Shown here: one piece after another, positions 34,191 to 43,300 of the stretch
How the letters are laid out: each line of letters opens with the position of its first letter
Numbering within the stretch: position 1 is the first letter of the stretch
Assembly: GCF_037969765.1 (NCBI RefSeq)
Contig: NZ_CP150207.1
Span: 3,837,001 to 3,901,000 of the forward strand
DNA: 64,000 bases
Direction: 5' to 3'
Source of the DNA: Paenibacillus sp. FSL W8-0186
GTDB taxonomy: Bacteria > Bacillota > Bacilli > Paenibacillales > Paenibacillaceae
Made by a program: the position numbers and the translations under genes
Notes under the pieces: model-generated
Seen by the model: only the letters and a program-made list of their open reading frames with translations
The model's database searches: none
What the model was told of the DNA's origin: nothing

Positions 34191-35147
34191 TCAACCTACC
34201 GAAGAGATGGGCACTTGCGCCTGCTTAATGATTTGCTGAAGCACCTGCAGCGCGCTCATACTGCCGAGCCGGGCTTCCGGGCGAAGCAGGATCCGGTGGC
34301 CAAGCACATAAGGTGCAAGCGTCTTGATATCGTCGGGAATGACGTAATCCCGCTCCTGAAGAAAGGCGTACGCTTTTACCGCCATAACGAAAGCAAGCGA
34401 AGCCCGAGGACTTGCCCCAAGAAGGACAGCCTCATGCTCCCGGGTACGGCGGACGATGCCAAGCAAATAATCGCCCAGAGCATCGCTCAAATAAACGTCG
34501 CGGATCTCCTCTTGGATCTTGGCGATTTCATCCATCGTAGTCACGGCATGAAGCTGATCGGCAGGCTGGCCCTTGGCATGAAACAGCAGCATGGTTTTCT
34601 CTGTTGCCGCATCAGGATAGCCCATCGCTATTTTCATCATGAAGCGATCCAGCTGAGCTTCCGGCAGCATATAAGTACCCTCGAAATCGATCGGGTTCTG
34701 AGTGGCGCAAAGCATGAAAGGATGCGGCAGCTCATATGTATGACCATCCGCCGTCACACTGCGTTCCTCCATAACTTCCAGCAGGGCCGACTGGGTCTTC
34801 GTAGTCGCGCGGTTAATCTCGTCGGCAAGCAAAATATTCGTCATGACCGGACCCGGCCGAAATACGAAGCGTTCTTCATGCGGATGAAAAACCGATACGC
34901 CAGTTATATCGCTCGGCAAAATGTCGGGATTGCATTGGATGCGGCGGTATTCTCCGCTCATGGACTTGGCCATCGCTTTGATGAGCTGGGTTTTTCCCGT
35001 TCCGGGCACATCCTCGATCAATACGTGACCTCCGGCAAGGAGAGCAGTGAGAAGAAGGGTGATCTCAAATTCTTTTCCCAATATGCAGGATTCCAGGTTT
35101 GCTCGGACAGCAGATATCGTTTGTATCGATTGCTCTCTTACGGGCAT
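34191..35147 (-). CDS. MoxR family AAA ATPase
   Basis: The protein has 318 residues from ATG 35147 (AGGAGGG 8 nt upstream). It shows Walker A EDVPGTGKTQ (about 44), Walker B ILLADEINRA (about 107), sensor 1 ATQNP (about 150) and the C-terminal lid domain. MoxR ATPases are chaperone-like and assemble or activate partner protein complexes. It heads the operon with DUF58 and the TgpA-like protein. Confidence 0.95.
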   Translation of the reverse strand: MPVREQSIQTISAVRANLESCILGKEFEITLLLTALLAGGHVLIEDVPGTGKTQLIKAMAKSMSGEYRRIQCNPDILPSDITGVSVFHPHEERFVFRPGPVMTNILLADEINRATTKTQSALLEVMEERSVTADGHTYELPHPFMLCATQNPIDFEGTYMLPEAQLDRFMMKIAMGYPDAATEKTMLLFHAKGQPADQLHAVTTMDEIAKIQEEIRDVYLSDALGDYLLGIVRRTREHEAVLLGASPRASLAFVMAVKAYAFLQERDYVIPDDIKTLAPYVLGHRILLRPEARLGSMSALQVLQQIIKQAQVPISSVG

Positions 35148-35230
35148 CAAATATTCCCTCCTCAGACATCATTCGTCACACTTATACTTATTGTACATGA
35201 AGCAGGGAGGGGAAGTACACATGCATAATA

Positions 35231-35266
35231 AATCCCCGTAAAGCGTTGCACGCTCTAACGGGGATT
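35231..35266 (-). terminator. Hairpin downstream of spoVAE
   Basis: AATCCCCGT pairs with ACGGGGATT, with an inner AGCG/CGCT stem. It is 10 bp after the spoVAE stop. The minus-strand T-run is weak (TATTATG), so termination may be partial. Confidence 0.55.
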
Positions 35267-35275
35267 CATACTCGC

Positions 35276-35626
35276 TTATCCTCTTGGCCGAACGACAAGG
35301 GCAGCCAGGAAGGAGAAAATAATCGCCGCTGAAATGCCGGCGCTGGTTACTTCAAAGATGCCGGTGATGACGCCGATCCAGCCATCCTTCTGCAGCTCTG
35401 TCAATGCGCCGTGTACCAGCGAATTGCCAAAGCTTGTGATTGGCACCGAGGCGCCAGCCCCTGCGAATTTAATCAGCGGATCATACCAGCCGAACGCATC
35501 CATCACCGCGCCGATTACGACAAGCGTGCTCATCGTGTGAGCCGGAGTCAGCTTTATGACGTCAAACATCAACTGTCCGACGACGCAGAACAACCCTCCA
35601 ACGATAAAAGCCCACAGAAAAATCAT
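35276..35626 (-). CDS. spoVAE: Stage V sporulation protein AE (SpoVAE)
   Basis: The 116-residue membrane protein has about four hydrophobic segments and the family landmarks GQLMFDVIKLTPAHTM and the conserved middle SFGNSLVHGAL. SpoVA proteins form the channel that moves dipicolinic acid into the forespore and out at germination. Usually spoVAC, spoVAD and spoVAE are adjacent. Here the gene stands alone, flanked by unrelated genes, so it may be an extra copy. Ribosome-binding site GGTGGG is very close to the ATG. Confidence 0.9.
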   Translation of the reverse strand: MIFLWAFIVGGLFCVVGQLMFDVIKLTPAHTMSTLVVIGAVMDAFGWYDPLIKFAGAGASVPITSFGNSLVHGALTELQKDGWIGVITGIFEVTSAGISAAIIFSFLAALVVRPRG

Positions 35627-35774
35627 TGCCCACCATCCTCCATTTCCAAACTACCGCATGAGCGATGCAGGGTATGCTCTCATGCTTTGCCAAATATTAT
35701 TTACCGCTTCGCCACTTGTTATGTTTGGTAAATCATCCATAATGGCATATGCCGCGGGATCTATGCATAAAAAA

Positions 35775-35812
35775 GGCGCATCTCCTAAGCCGTTTCGCCA
35801 AGGAGATTGCGC
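35775..35812 (-). terminator. Terminator of the membrane microprotein gene
   Basis: An imperfect stem of GCGCAATCTCCT with AGGAGATGCGC is followed on the minus strand by CTTTTTT. It is 49 bp after the 27-codon ORF and shows that this small ORF ends a transcript. Confidence 0.8.
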
Positions 35813-35860
35813 TTCTGCCGTATTATTTCTTATGTCGCATGTTGACCCGTCCTATCTTGT

Positions 35861-35944
35861 CTACAAATATTGAAGCACGATAACGAGCAAAATGAACAAC
35901 AAACAGATCAGCAGCCAGTCCCTCGAATACCGTTCCATCGCCAT
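35861..35944 (-). CDS. 27-residue single-span membrane microprotein
   Basis: The ORF has a short charged start (MAMERYSRD) followed by one hydrophobic helix ending in LQYL. AGGGAGG lies 8 nt before ATG 35944, and a strong terminator follows, so it is probably a real small gene. Size and the ILLVIV-type helix resemble small sporulation proteins such as the YjcZ group, but the typical Gly/Tyr-rich front is missing, so I do not assign that family. Longer readings upstream to 36067 lack a ribosome-binding site. Confidence 0.6.
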   Translation of the reverse strand: MAMERYSRDWLLICLLFILLVIVLQYL

Positions 35945-36070
35945 TGTCATTGCCTCCCTATGACTCCCAGCATGCTCTTCTGCAATTATATGCAAGATCT
36001 TGGTTCGACGTGAATGGACAATCCAGAAAAGCTGGTTCATACTAAAAATAGACGGAAGGAGAGACATTTC

Positions 36071-37144
36071 ATGAATGAAGAAACACGCTCATTATTCAAG
36101 CAATTAACCGAGTTTCCAGCAGCTCCGGGCTTCGAAAGAGATCTTCGGGGACTGCTAAAAGAGAAGCTGTCGGCATATACGGAAGAATTTGTACAGGACC
36201 GCCTGGGCAGCCTGTTCGGCGTCATCCGCGGCGATGAGCAAGGCCCTAAAGTAATGGTTGCCGGGCATATGGACGAAGTAGGCTTTATGGTTACGGGGAT
36301 TACGGAAACCGGCATGGTCACGTTCCAGCCGCTCGGCGGCTGGTGGAGCCAGGCAGTATTGGCCCAGCGCCTGCAGATTATTACGCCGGATAGGACCATT
36401 ATCGGTGTTGTCGGCTCTACACCGCCGCATTTACTTGACGATGCGGCCCGCAGCAAGCCCGTGGATATTAAAGCGATGTATCTGGACGTCGGGGCGGATG
36501 ACCGCGCCGAAGCGAAAGCCTTCGGTATTCGCCCCGGGCAGCAGATTGTACCGATCTGCGAATTTACTCCGCTGGCCAACCCCAAGAAGATTATGGCTAA
36601 GGCCTGGGACAACCGCTATGGCGTCGGGCTTGCCATCGAGCTGATGCAGGCGGTGCATGGCAAGCAGCTCCCGAACACACTCTATTGCGGAGCGAACGTT
36701 CAGGAAGAGCTTGGCCTGCGCGGAGCAAGAACGGCAGCGAACCTGATTCAGCCGGATATCTTCTTCGCTCTGGATGCCAGTGCCGCCAACGATATGACTG
36801 GAGACAAGCGGGCGTTCGGCAGGCTCGGCGAAGGAACCTTGCTGCGGATTTACGATCCGAGCATGCTGACACACCGCGGCCTCCTGGAATACGTGCAGGA
36901 TACGGCCGACACGCATCGCATCAAGTATCAATACTTTGTCTCTCCGGGAGGAACTGACGCAGGCCAAGTCCATTTAAGCGGCATCGGCGTCCCGTCGGCT
37001 GTCATCGGCATATGCTCCCGTTATATTCATACATCCTCTTCGATCATCCACACCGATGATTATGCGGCGGCTAAGGAGCTGCTGATCAAGCTCGTCGAAG
37101 GGCTGGATCGCACTACGCTGAACACGATTCTCGAGAATAGCTGA
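36071..37144 (+). CDS. M42 family metallo-aminopeptidase (YtoP/FrvX-like)
   Basis: The 357-residue enzyme starts at ATG 36071 behind GGAAGGAG; 19 upstream codons are rejected. M42 peptidases form dodecameric shells that remove N-terminal residues from peptides. Metal and catalytic residues are visible in [11 protein letters not shown] (His about 68), KAWDNRYG (bridging Asp about 181), QEELGLRG (catalytic Glu and ligand about 214), ALDAS and the final [10 protein letters not shown]. It is a single-gene unit with a terminator 12 bp downstream. Cytoplasmic peptide turnover is the likely role. Confidence 0.93.
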   Translation: MNEETRSLFKQLTEFPAAPGFERDLRGLLKEKLSAYTEEFVQDRLGSLFGVIRGDEQGPKVMVAGHMDEVGFMVTGITETGMVTFQPLGGWWSQAVLAQRLQIITPDRTIIGVVGSTPPHLLDDAARSKPVDIKAMYLDVGADDRAEAKAFGIRPGQQIVPICEFTPLANPKKIMAKAWDNRYGVGLAIELMQAVHGKQLPNTLYCGANVQEELGLRGARTAANLIQPDIFFALDASAANDMTGDKRAFGRLGEGTLLRIYDPSMLTHRGLLEYVQDTADTHRIKYQYFVSPGGTDAGQVHLSGIGVPSAVIGICSRYIHTSSSIIHTDDYAAAKELLIKLVEGLDRTTLNTILENS

Positions 37145-37156
37145 CAATAAACGTTT

Positions 37157-37182
37157 AAGGCGCCTGCTCTTGCAGGCGCCTT
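37157..37182. terminator. Bidirectional terminator between the M42 and GH42 genes
   Basis: An 11-bp perfect stem (AAGGCGCCTGC with GCAGGCGCCTT) and a 4-nt loop lie between two convergent genes, with T tracts on both sides. Confidence 0.85.
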
Positions 37183-37204
37183 TTGCAGTGTTATCTATGA
37201 TATT

Positions 37205-39250
37205 TTACTTCAGCGCGCTCTCCAGAATCATGACGCCGCGGCCAGGCACCGTAACCGAGCCTTTGACCGTCTCGTTCGTAAGAAGATCCTTCTGTTCTCC
37301 GTCGCCGATCCGCACCTCTGCCGGAGCAGCATTATGGTTAAGCAGGAACAGATACGCGTTTCCGTTCTTCACGCGCCGGGCTGATTCCACGCCCTCTCCC
37401 GCGGACACTAGCGGCTCGATACCTTTCTCTGCGCATAGATTAGCTAAGAATCCTTTCAGGAAGGAAGCATCGGGACTGCTGGCTACATAATAGGCTTGAC
37501 CGGAGCCAAACCGATTTCTTGTGATAACCGGCATGCCCTGGTAGAAATCATCGCCATACTCAGCCAGAACTTCCGCTCCTTCGGAATGGATCAAATCGCA
37601 GAGCAGGCTGCAGTCATATTCTCCCTGCAGCTCTCCCCATGGCTGCTTCATGACGATTCTGTTCTTTTGATCCGGGAACAGCGCATCGATCTCCTCAGCC
37701 CAAATGCCAAGCAGGGAGCGAAGCTCTCCCGGATATCCTCCCAGCGTGACAATGTCATTCTCATTGACGATTCCGCTGAAGAAGGTTGTCACAAACGTGC
37801 CGCCGCCAGCTGTAAACTCCTCCGATTTCTTAGCAAAGCCCGGCTTTACCATGTACATCACCGGAGCGATGACGATGTCGTATTTGCTGAAGTCCTCCTC
37901 CACACTCACCATGTCTGCCTCGATGTTCATCTGGAAGAGAGCATCGTAAAATTTATGCACTTCATTCACATAGTTCAAGGCGACCGTCGGCCCGCTCGAC
38001 AATTCGATGGCCCAGCGGTTCTCCCAGTCATAAACGATGGCAATTCTCGCCTGCGTTCTCGCGTCGATCAGCTTGTCGGACAACTGCTGCAATTCGCGTC
38101 CAAGCTCGGCACACTCCCGGAAAACGCGCGTATGCTCATGCCCGACATGTTCGATGACGGCGCCATGGTATTTCTCGCAAGCCCCGATTGAGCGCCGTAA
38201 TTGGAAGAACATGACCGTATCCGCGCCTCTGGCAACGGCCTGATAGCTCCATAAACGCATAACGCCAGGCCGTTTCAGAGAGTTATAAGCCTGCCAGTTC
38301 TGCTGGCTCGGCGTCTGCTCCATGAGCATGAACGGCTGCCCGCTTCTAAGTCCGCGCATTAAATCATGGCTCATTGCCGTAAAGCTGACCGGCGTGTCCA
38401 GGGAAGGATAGTTGTCCCAGGAAACGACGTCCATTTCTTTGCCCCATTTGAAATAATCCAGCTCAGGGTAAGTCCCCATCAGATTAGTCGTGATCGGAAT
38501 ATTCGGCGTATGCTTCCTGATTTCATCATGTTCCAGCTTGTAGCATTCCAATAAGCTGTCCGACATGAATCTGCGGTAATCGAGGGAAATCCCCTGGAAG
38601 TTCGTGCGGTTGCCGTTCCACTCTTCGCTCAACTCGCTCGGCTGTACGATTTCGTCCCACTCATAGAACGTGTGTCCCCAGAATCTCGTATTCCAAGCCT
38701 TGTTCACGTTTTCGATTGTGCCGTAACGCTTCTTAAGCCATACGCGGAAGGCTTTGGCACAGTTGTCGCAATAGCAGTAGCCGCCGTATTCGTTAGAAAC
38801 GTGCCAGATCAGCAGTGCGGGATGATCCTTATACCGCTCGGCCAGCTTTCCGGCAATACGGGCGGAATATTTGCGGTAAGTCGGGCTGTTCGGACAAGAA
38901 TTGTGCCGCCCGCCGAATTTGCGCTTTCTGCCCTGTACATCTACACGCGTCACGTCAGGATATTTCTTGGCCATCCAGGCCGGGTGTGCTGCCGTGCTTG
39001 TTCCCAGGCAAACATACACTCCATTGTTATATAACCGATCTATCGTGGCATCCAGGGCCGAAAAATCATAGGTCTCTTCATCGGGCTGAAGAACGGCCCA
39101 GGCAAAAACGTTTATCGTCGCCACATCGATGCCCGCCAGCTTGAACATGCGGTCATCCTCGCTCCAAACCTCTGGCCCCCATTGCTCCGGGTTATAGTCC
39201 CCTCCATACCAAATCTTCGGCAGCTTATCATTAATCAATGCGATACACAT
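37205..39250 (-). CDS. GH42 beta-galactosidase
   Basis: The 681-residue cytoplasmic enzyme has the A4-type GH42 layout: TIM barrel (about 1-390), trimerisation domain (about 395-610) and short C-terminal domain. The acid/base is Glu154 in SNEYGG and the nucleophile Glu311 in LMEQTPS. Four structural zinc cysteines are present (Cys119, Cys159, Cys161, Cys164). It is divergent from an AraC regulator. At ATG 39250 the only purine-rich site directly abuts the codon, so TTG 39238 is a plausible alternative start. Likely substrates are beta-galactosides from plant polymers, such as galactan or xyloglucan side chains. Confidence 0.93.
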   Translation of the reverse strand: MCIALINDKLPKIWYGGDYNPEQWGPEVWSEDDRMFKLAGIDVATINVFAWAVLQPDEETYDFSALDATIDRLYNNGVYVCLGTSTAAHPAWMAKKYPDVTRVDVQGRKRKFGGRHNSCPNSPTYRKYSARIAGKLAERYKDHPALLIWHVSNEYGGYCYCDNCAKAFRVWLKKRYGTIENVNKAWNTRFWGHTFYEWDEIVQPSELSEEWNGNRTNFQGISLDYRRFMSDSLLECYKLEHDEIRKHTPNIPITTNLMGTYPELDYFKWGKEMDVVSWDNYPSLDTPVSFTAMSHDLMRGLRSGQPFMLMEQTPSQQNWQAYNSLKRPGVMRLWSYQAVARGADTVMFFQLRRSIGACEKYHGAVIEHVGHEHTRVFRECAELGRELQQLSDKLIDARTQARIAIVYDWENRWAIELSSGPTVALNYVNEVHKFYDALFQMNIEADMVSVEEDFSKYDIVIAPVMYMVKPGFAKKSEEFTAGGGTFVTTFFSGIVNENDIVTLGGYPGELRSLLGIWAEEIDALFPDQKNRIVMKQPWGELQGEYDCSLLCDLIHSEGAEVLAEYGDDFYQGMPVITRNRFGSGQAYYVASSPDASFLKGFLANLCAEKGIEPLVSAGEGVESARRVKNGNAYLFLLNHNAAPAEVRIGDGEQKDLLTNETVKGSVTVPGRGVMILESALK

Positions 39251-39364
39251 CCTTTAATGAAATATAATTATATTATCATTGTAATTGCTTAACTTACTGC
39301 TATATATATAATAATATTGATTGAGGATATAATAATATGGAACTCTATCAGGCAGGTGATTCTG

Positions 39365-40201
39365 ATGACCGCAAAAGCGATGCGCCGCTTCGTATTCTCA
39401 CCGTCCGGCGCCTCTGGGCTGCCGGTTAGCGTAGAGAGCATCGGCTATAATCCTGAGCAGGAGCCCATCTCCCGCCCGGAAGGGTATCCTAAATATCACT
39501 GGATTCAAACCGAAGAAGGCGAGGGAATCCTGCATTTTGCCAATGAAACGGTCAGGCTGACCGAAGGAACAGGCGTGCTATTGCCCCCTGGACTGCCCCA
39601 TCGTTACGAAGCTGATCCCGCCGGAGTATGGCGCACTTATTATTTGACTTTCGGAGGCGAGGCTGCCGCGTACATTCTGGCCTCCTTTGGCGTGCTGACT
39701 TCATCGTTGTACCGCCTGGACACCGACTCGCCGTTTGTTCCTTTGCTGAGCCACATGCTGGCTAGACTCGACACGGACACCGATATGTTCGGTCTTGAGA
39801 CGTCCACGGATGCCTACCGCTTCCTTGGCCTGCTTAGCAAATACGGCCAAGTCAGCCAGATGTCCGCCTCCCAGAACATCGAAAGGCTGATTCCCGTATT
39901 GAAATGGATGGAGCAGAATTTTAGCGACAGCGATGTCGGTCTTGATGATCTCGCCGAAACCGCCCAAATGTCGGGACGGCAGCTGAGCAAGCTGTTTCAG
40001 CGGGCCTTCAGCCTGTCCCCGTATGCCTACTTCGTGCAGATGCGCATACATAAGGCGAAGGAGCTGCTGGCCGGCCGCTCCGATTTAACAGTGGCGGCGA
40101 TAGCGGAGCATACCGGGTTTCGCGACCCGAGTCACTTCGTTGCGACGTTCCGCAGAAATACTGGCATGACCCCGCAGCAGTTCCGCAAAATCTATTCATA
40201 A
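39365..40201 (+). CDS. AraC family transcriptional regulator
   Basis: The protein has 278 residues from ATG 39365 (AGGTG 6 nt upstream; 16 earlier codons rejected). The N-terminal half is an AraC-binding/cupin domain (GVLLPPGLPHRYE). The C-terminal 100 residues carry two HTH motifs (LDDLAETAQMSGRQLSKLFQR and VAAIAEHTGFRDPSHFVATFRR) and end LTPQQFR-like as MTPQQFRK. It is divergent from the GH42 gene across a very AT-rich 114-bp region and presumably regulates it. Ligand unknown. Confidence 0.9.
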   Translation: MTAKAMRRFVFSPSGASGLPVSVESIGYNPEQEPISRPEGYPKYHWIQTEEGEGILHFANETVRLTEGTGVLLPPGLPHRYEADPAGVWRTYYLTFGGEAAAYILASFGVLTSSLYRLDTDSPFVPLLSHMLARLDTDTDMFGLETSTDAYRFLGLLSKYGQVSQMSASQNIERLIPVLKWMEQNFSDSDVGLDDLAETAQMSGRQLSKLFQRAFSLSPYAYFVQMRIHKAKELLAGRSDLTVAAIAEHTGFRDPSHFVATFRRNTGMTPQQFRKIYS

Positions 40202-40249
40202 TAACTCTAAGCTTTTTTACCAGCCAAGCTGGGGGTTAAAAAACAAAAA

Positions 40250-40280
40250 CCCCAGAAGACGGAGGCCTCCATCTTCTGGG
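40250..40280 (-). terminator. Terminator of the SLH surface protein gene
   Basis: The stem CCCAGAAGA/TCTTCTGGG, extended by GGAGG/CCTCC, is followed by GTTTTTGTTTTTT on the minus strand, 65 bp after the stop codon. It also separates the convergent AraC gene. Confidence 0.9.
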
Positions 40281-40344
40281 CATTCTTGCAATTGCCATTT
40301 AGGATCATCTGAGGGCTTTCAATGAAGATGAAAATAAGGTTAGG

Positions 40345-43300
40345 TCAACTTATCAACTTATCGATAAGACGCACCATGACCGCAACAGCCTCTGCGCGCG
40401 AAGCTGGATCAGCAGGAGCGAATTTGCCATCTCCCTTGCCTGTCACGATTCCAGCCGCAGCGAATGCATGAATCGCCTCCGCAGCCCAGCTAGATTCAGT
40501 ATCAGAGAATGGAGATGACTCTGCCGGTACATAGTTTGTCAATCGAGCAAGAATAGCTACCATTTCCGCGCGAGTAATTTGCTGATTAGGGCGGAATGTA
40601 CCGTCGCTATATCCCGAAATGATGCCCAACTCCTTCAATGCCGCAATCTCTTCCGCTCCCCAATGCTGCCGTGTATCCGCGAATAACGCATTGCCTGTGG
40701 ATGCTAGTCCAAATGCTTTAGCAACCATCGTGGCAAACTCTGCTCTGGTAACACTGGCATGGGGTCTGAACGTACCATCCTCAAAGCCCCGTACAAAGCC
40801 CATGCGAGCAGCCCATTCAATGGCTGGAGCGCTCCATGCTGACGGAGACAAGTCGTTGAAGCTTACAGCAGGAGCATTTTGCCCACGTTCAGTTATTGCC
40901 CGAAGGACAACTAGGTCAACTTTATCGTTGAACACAGGCTTTGCTGGCGTTGGCTGAGCTGGCTCTGCTGAGCCGGGTTCAGGATCAGTTGGATCTGATT
41001 CCGCTGGAGCAGGTTGAATTGGTTCCGTTGGAGCAACAGACCCTGCCCGCTCTGTTGGGCGTGATGTGTTCCCACTCCCCGTATTGCCACTGCTGCTGGG
41101 TGTCGTTATCTTCACTCCTACCATAACGCTCACATTCTCATACGTCGCCGTAATGACCGATGTGCCTGCTGATCCGGCTGACACTACGCCAGCTTCATTG
41201 ACCGTCGCCACGGACTCATTGCTTGTGCTGTAGCTTGCGAATGCAGTTACATCTGCTTTCGTATCATCCGAATAGTTCGCGGTGACGTTCAGCGCTTGCA
41301 TATCACCCGGCTTTAACGATATTGACTCGGGTGTTACCATCAAATTTTCCAATGTTACAGGCTCTGGTTCTGGTTCAAGTACTAACTTTACCTTCACCCC
41401 TACCATTGTGCTCACGTTCTCATACGTCGCCGTAATCACCGATATGCCTTCAGCTGCGGCTGACACTACGCCAGTTTCATTGACCGTCGCCACGGACTCA
41501 TTGCTTGTGCTGTAGCTTGCGAATGCAGTTACATCTGCTTTCGTATCATCCGAATAGTTTGCGATGACGTTCAACGCTTGCATATCACCTGGCTTTAACG
41601 ATACTGACTCGGGCGCTATCGTCAAACTCTCCAGTGTTACTGGCTCCGGTTCTGGCTCCGGCTCCAGTACTGACGTTATAGTTACATCTACCGTTGCGAT
41701 CTCGCCCTCATACATAACGGTCACCACCGCTGTGCCTGCTGCTGCGGCTGTTACTTTGCCAGCTTCACTAACCGTCGCTACGGCCTCATTGCTCGTACTG
41801 TAACTTGCTGTTGCCGTTACGTCTGTCTGTGTTTCGTCCGAATAGTTCGCCGTGACTTTCAATCCTTGCGTTTCGCCCACCTTTAACGAAATAGTCTCGG
41901 GCGCTATCGTCAAATTCTCCAATGTTACCGGCTTTGCCTTATGCAAACGCAGCTCTGCCATATTGCCATACCATGCGCCAGAGTTATATATCCGAATGTA
42001 ACGGTACGGTACACTTTCGCTGATAGAAAATGTTTGCCATTCCATGGTTGATGCCGCTGGAACCGTTAAATCTGTCCACGTCATATTATCGTTGGAGCCT
42101 TGGACTACCGTGCCTTTAATTCTCGTGTAATACTGATCCTGCCTGGCCAGCAATTCAACCGCGGATAGTTGAACAGCATGGCCTTCTTTGAAGTCAAAGA
42201 TGATATAGCTGCCGCTGCCTGAATTGCTGCCTGCACGGAAATCCGAATTCGTGCTTGCATTACTATCAAACAAATTATTTACCTGCTTCAGTGTGTCCGC
42301 TGCTGTTCTGCCTGCTGTAGAATCGATTAATTCACTAATGCTGGTCACATTCTCAATGACATTCATCTCGTCGACAAGGAGTAATGAAGAGAAATCCGTT
42401 GTAGACGTAATTGGAAAACCGTCACTTCCATCCTGCAGCTTATAGTTAATGGTGAAGTTGACCAGCCCTGCTGACACTCCTTCCTCCATGACTGCAGCTG
42501 CTATAAAGTTCACATCGTCCGCTGTGCTGACCACTGCTTCCTGCCCTTGAATCATGACTCGGACATCGTTGATGGCTTCTTTCGCCTGAATCGACAATTT
42601 AACGGTATCTCCCGAAACAATTCTGTTTCGTATGGCTTGCTCCGAGCTGATCGAAACCGATTCAAGCTGGCTCACAGATGTAACAGAACCATAAAACTTA
42701 ACTTCAGCCATATTACCGAACCAGGCGCTGGAATTGTATAGACGAATATATCTGTAAGGGCCTGGATCCGTAATCTTCAATTGCTGCCACTCCTCCATGG
42801 AGGACGCTGCGCTGCTAATTGTCGTCCATGTTACATTATCGTTAGAGCCTTGCACTACCGTACCTCGTATTCTCGTATAGTACTGATCCTGCCTGGCAAG
42901 AAGATCTACGCTGTTAAGCTCAACCCTATTCCCTTCTTTAAAATCAAAGGTAATATAGCCTCCTGCTCCGCCCCCATTAAAGCGATAGTCAGAGAAGGTT
43001 GTCATGTCGTTGTCAAATAAGTAGCCTGTCTGCTTCAAAGTGTCCGCTGCAGATCTGCCCGTAGTGGAGTCGATAAGACTAGCCATTTCCAGTACATCGC
43101 TGATCAAAATCGACTCGTCAGCAAGAAACAGCTTGGAGCCATCGGTAGTAAAATATGCCGTATCTCCTGCTGTTCCATCATGGGTTAAGTAATCGATGGA
43201 GAATGCGATCGTCCCGGTTTCCGCCTCATCACCCATTGCAGCAATTGCGGTAAAGCTGATATGATCCGTGGTTTGAATATCCGCTTCCTGCCCCTGAATC

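Noticed and set aside
34215..35228. 337-codon plus-strand frame opposite moxR
   Set aside because: Shadow frame; the MoxR Walker motifs are on the other strand and no start signal supports it.
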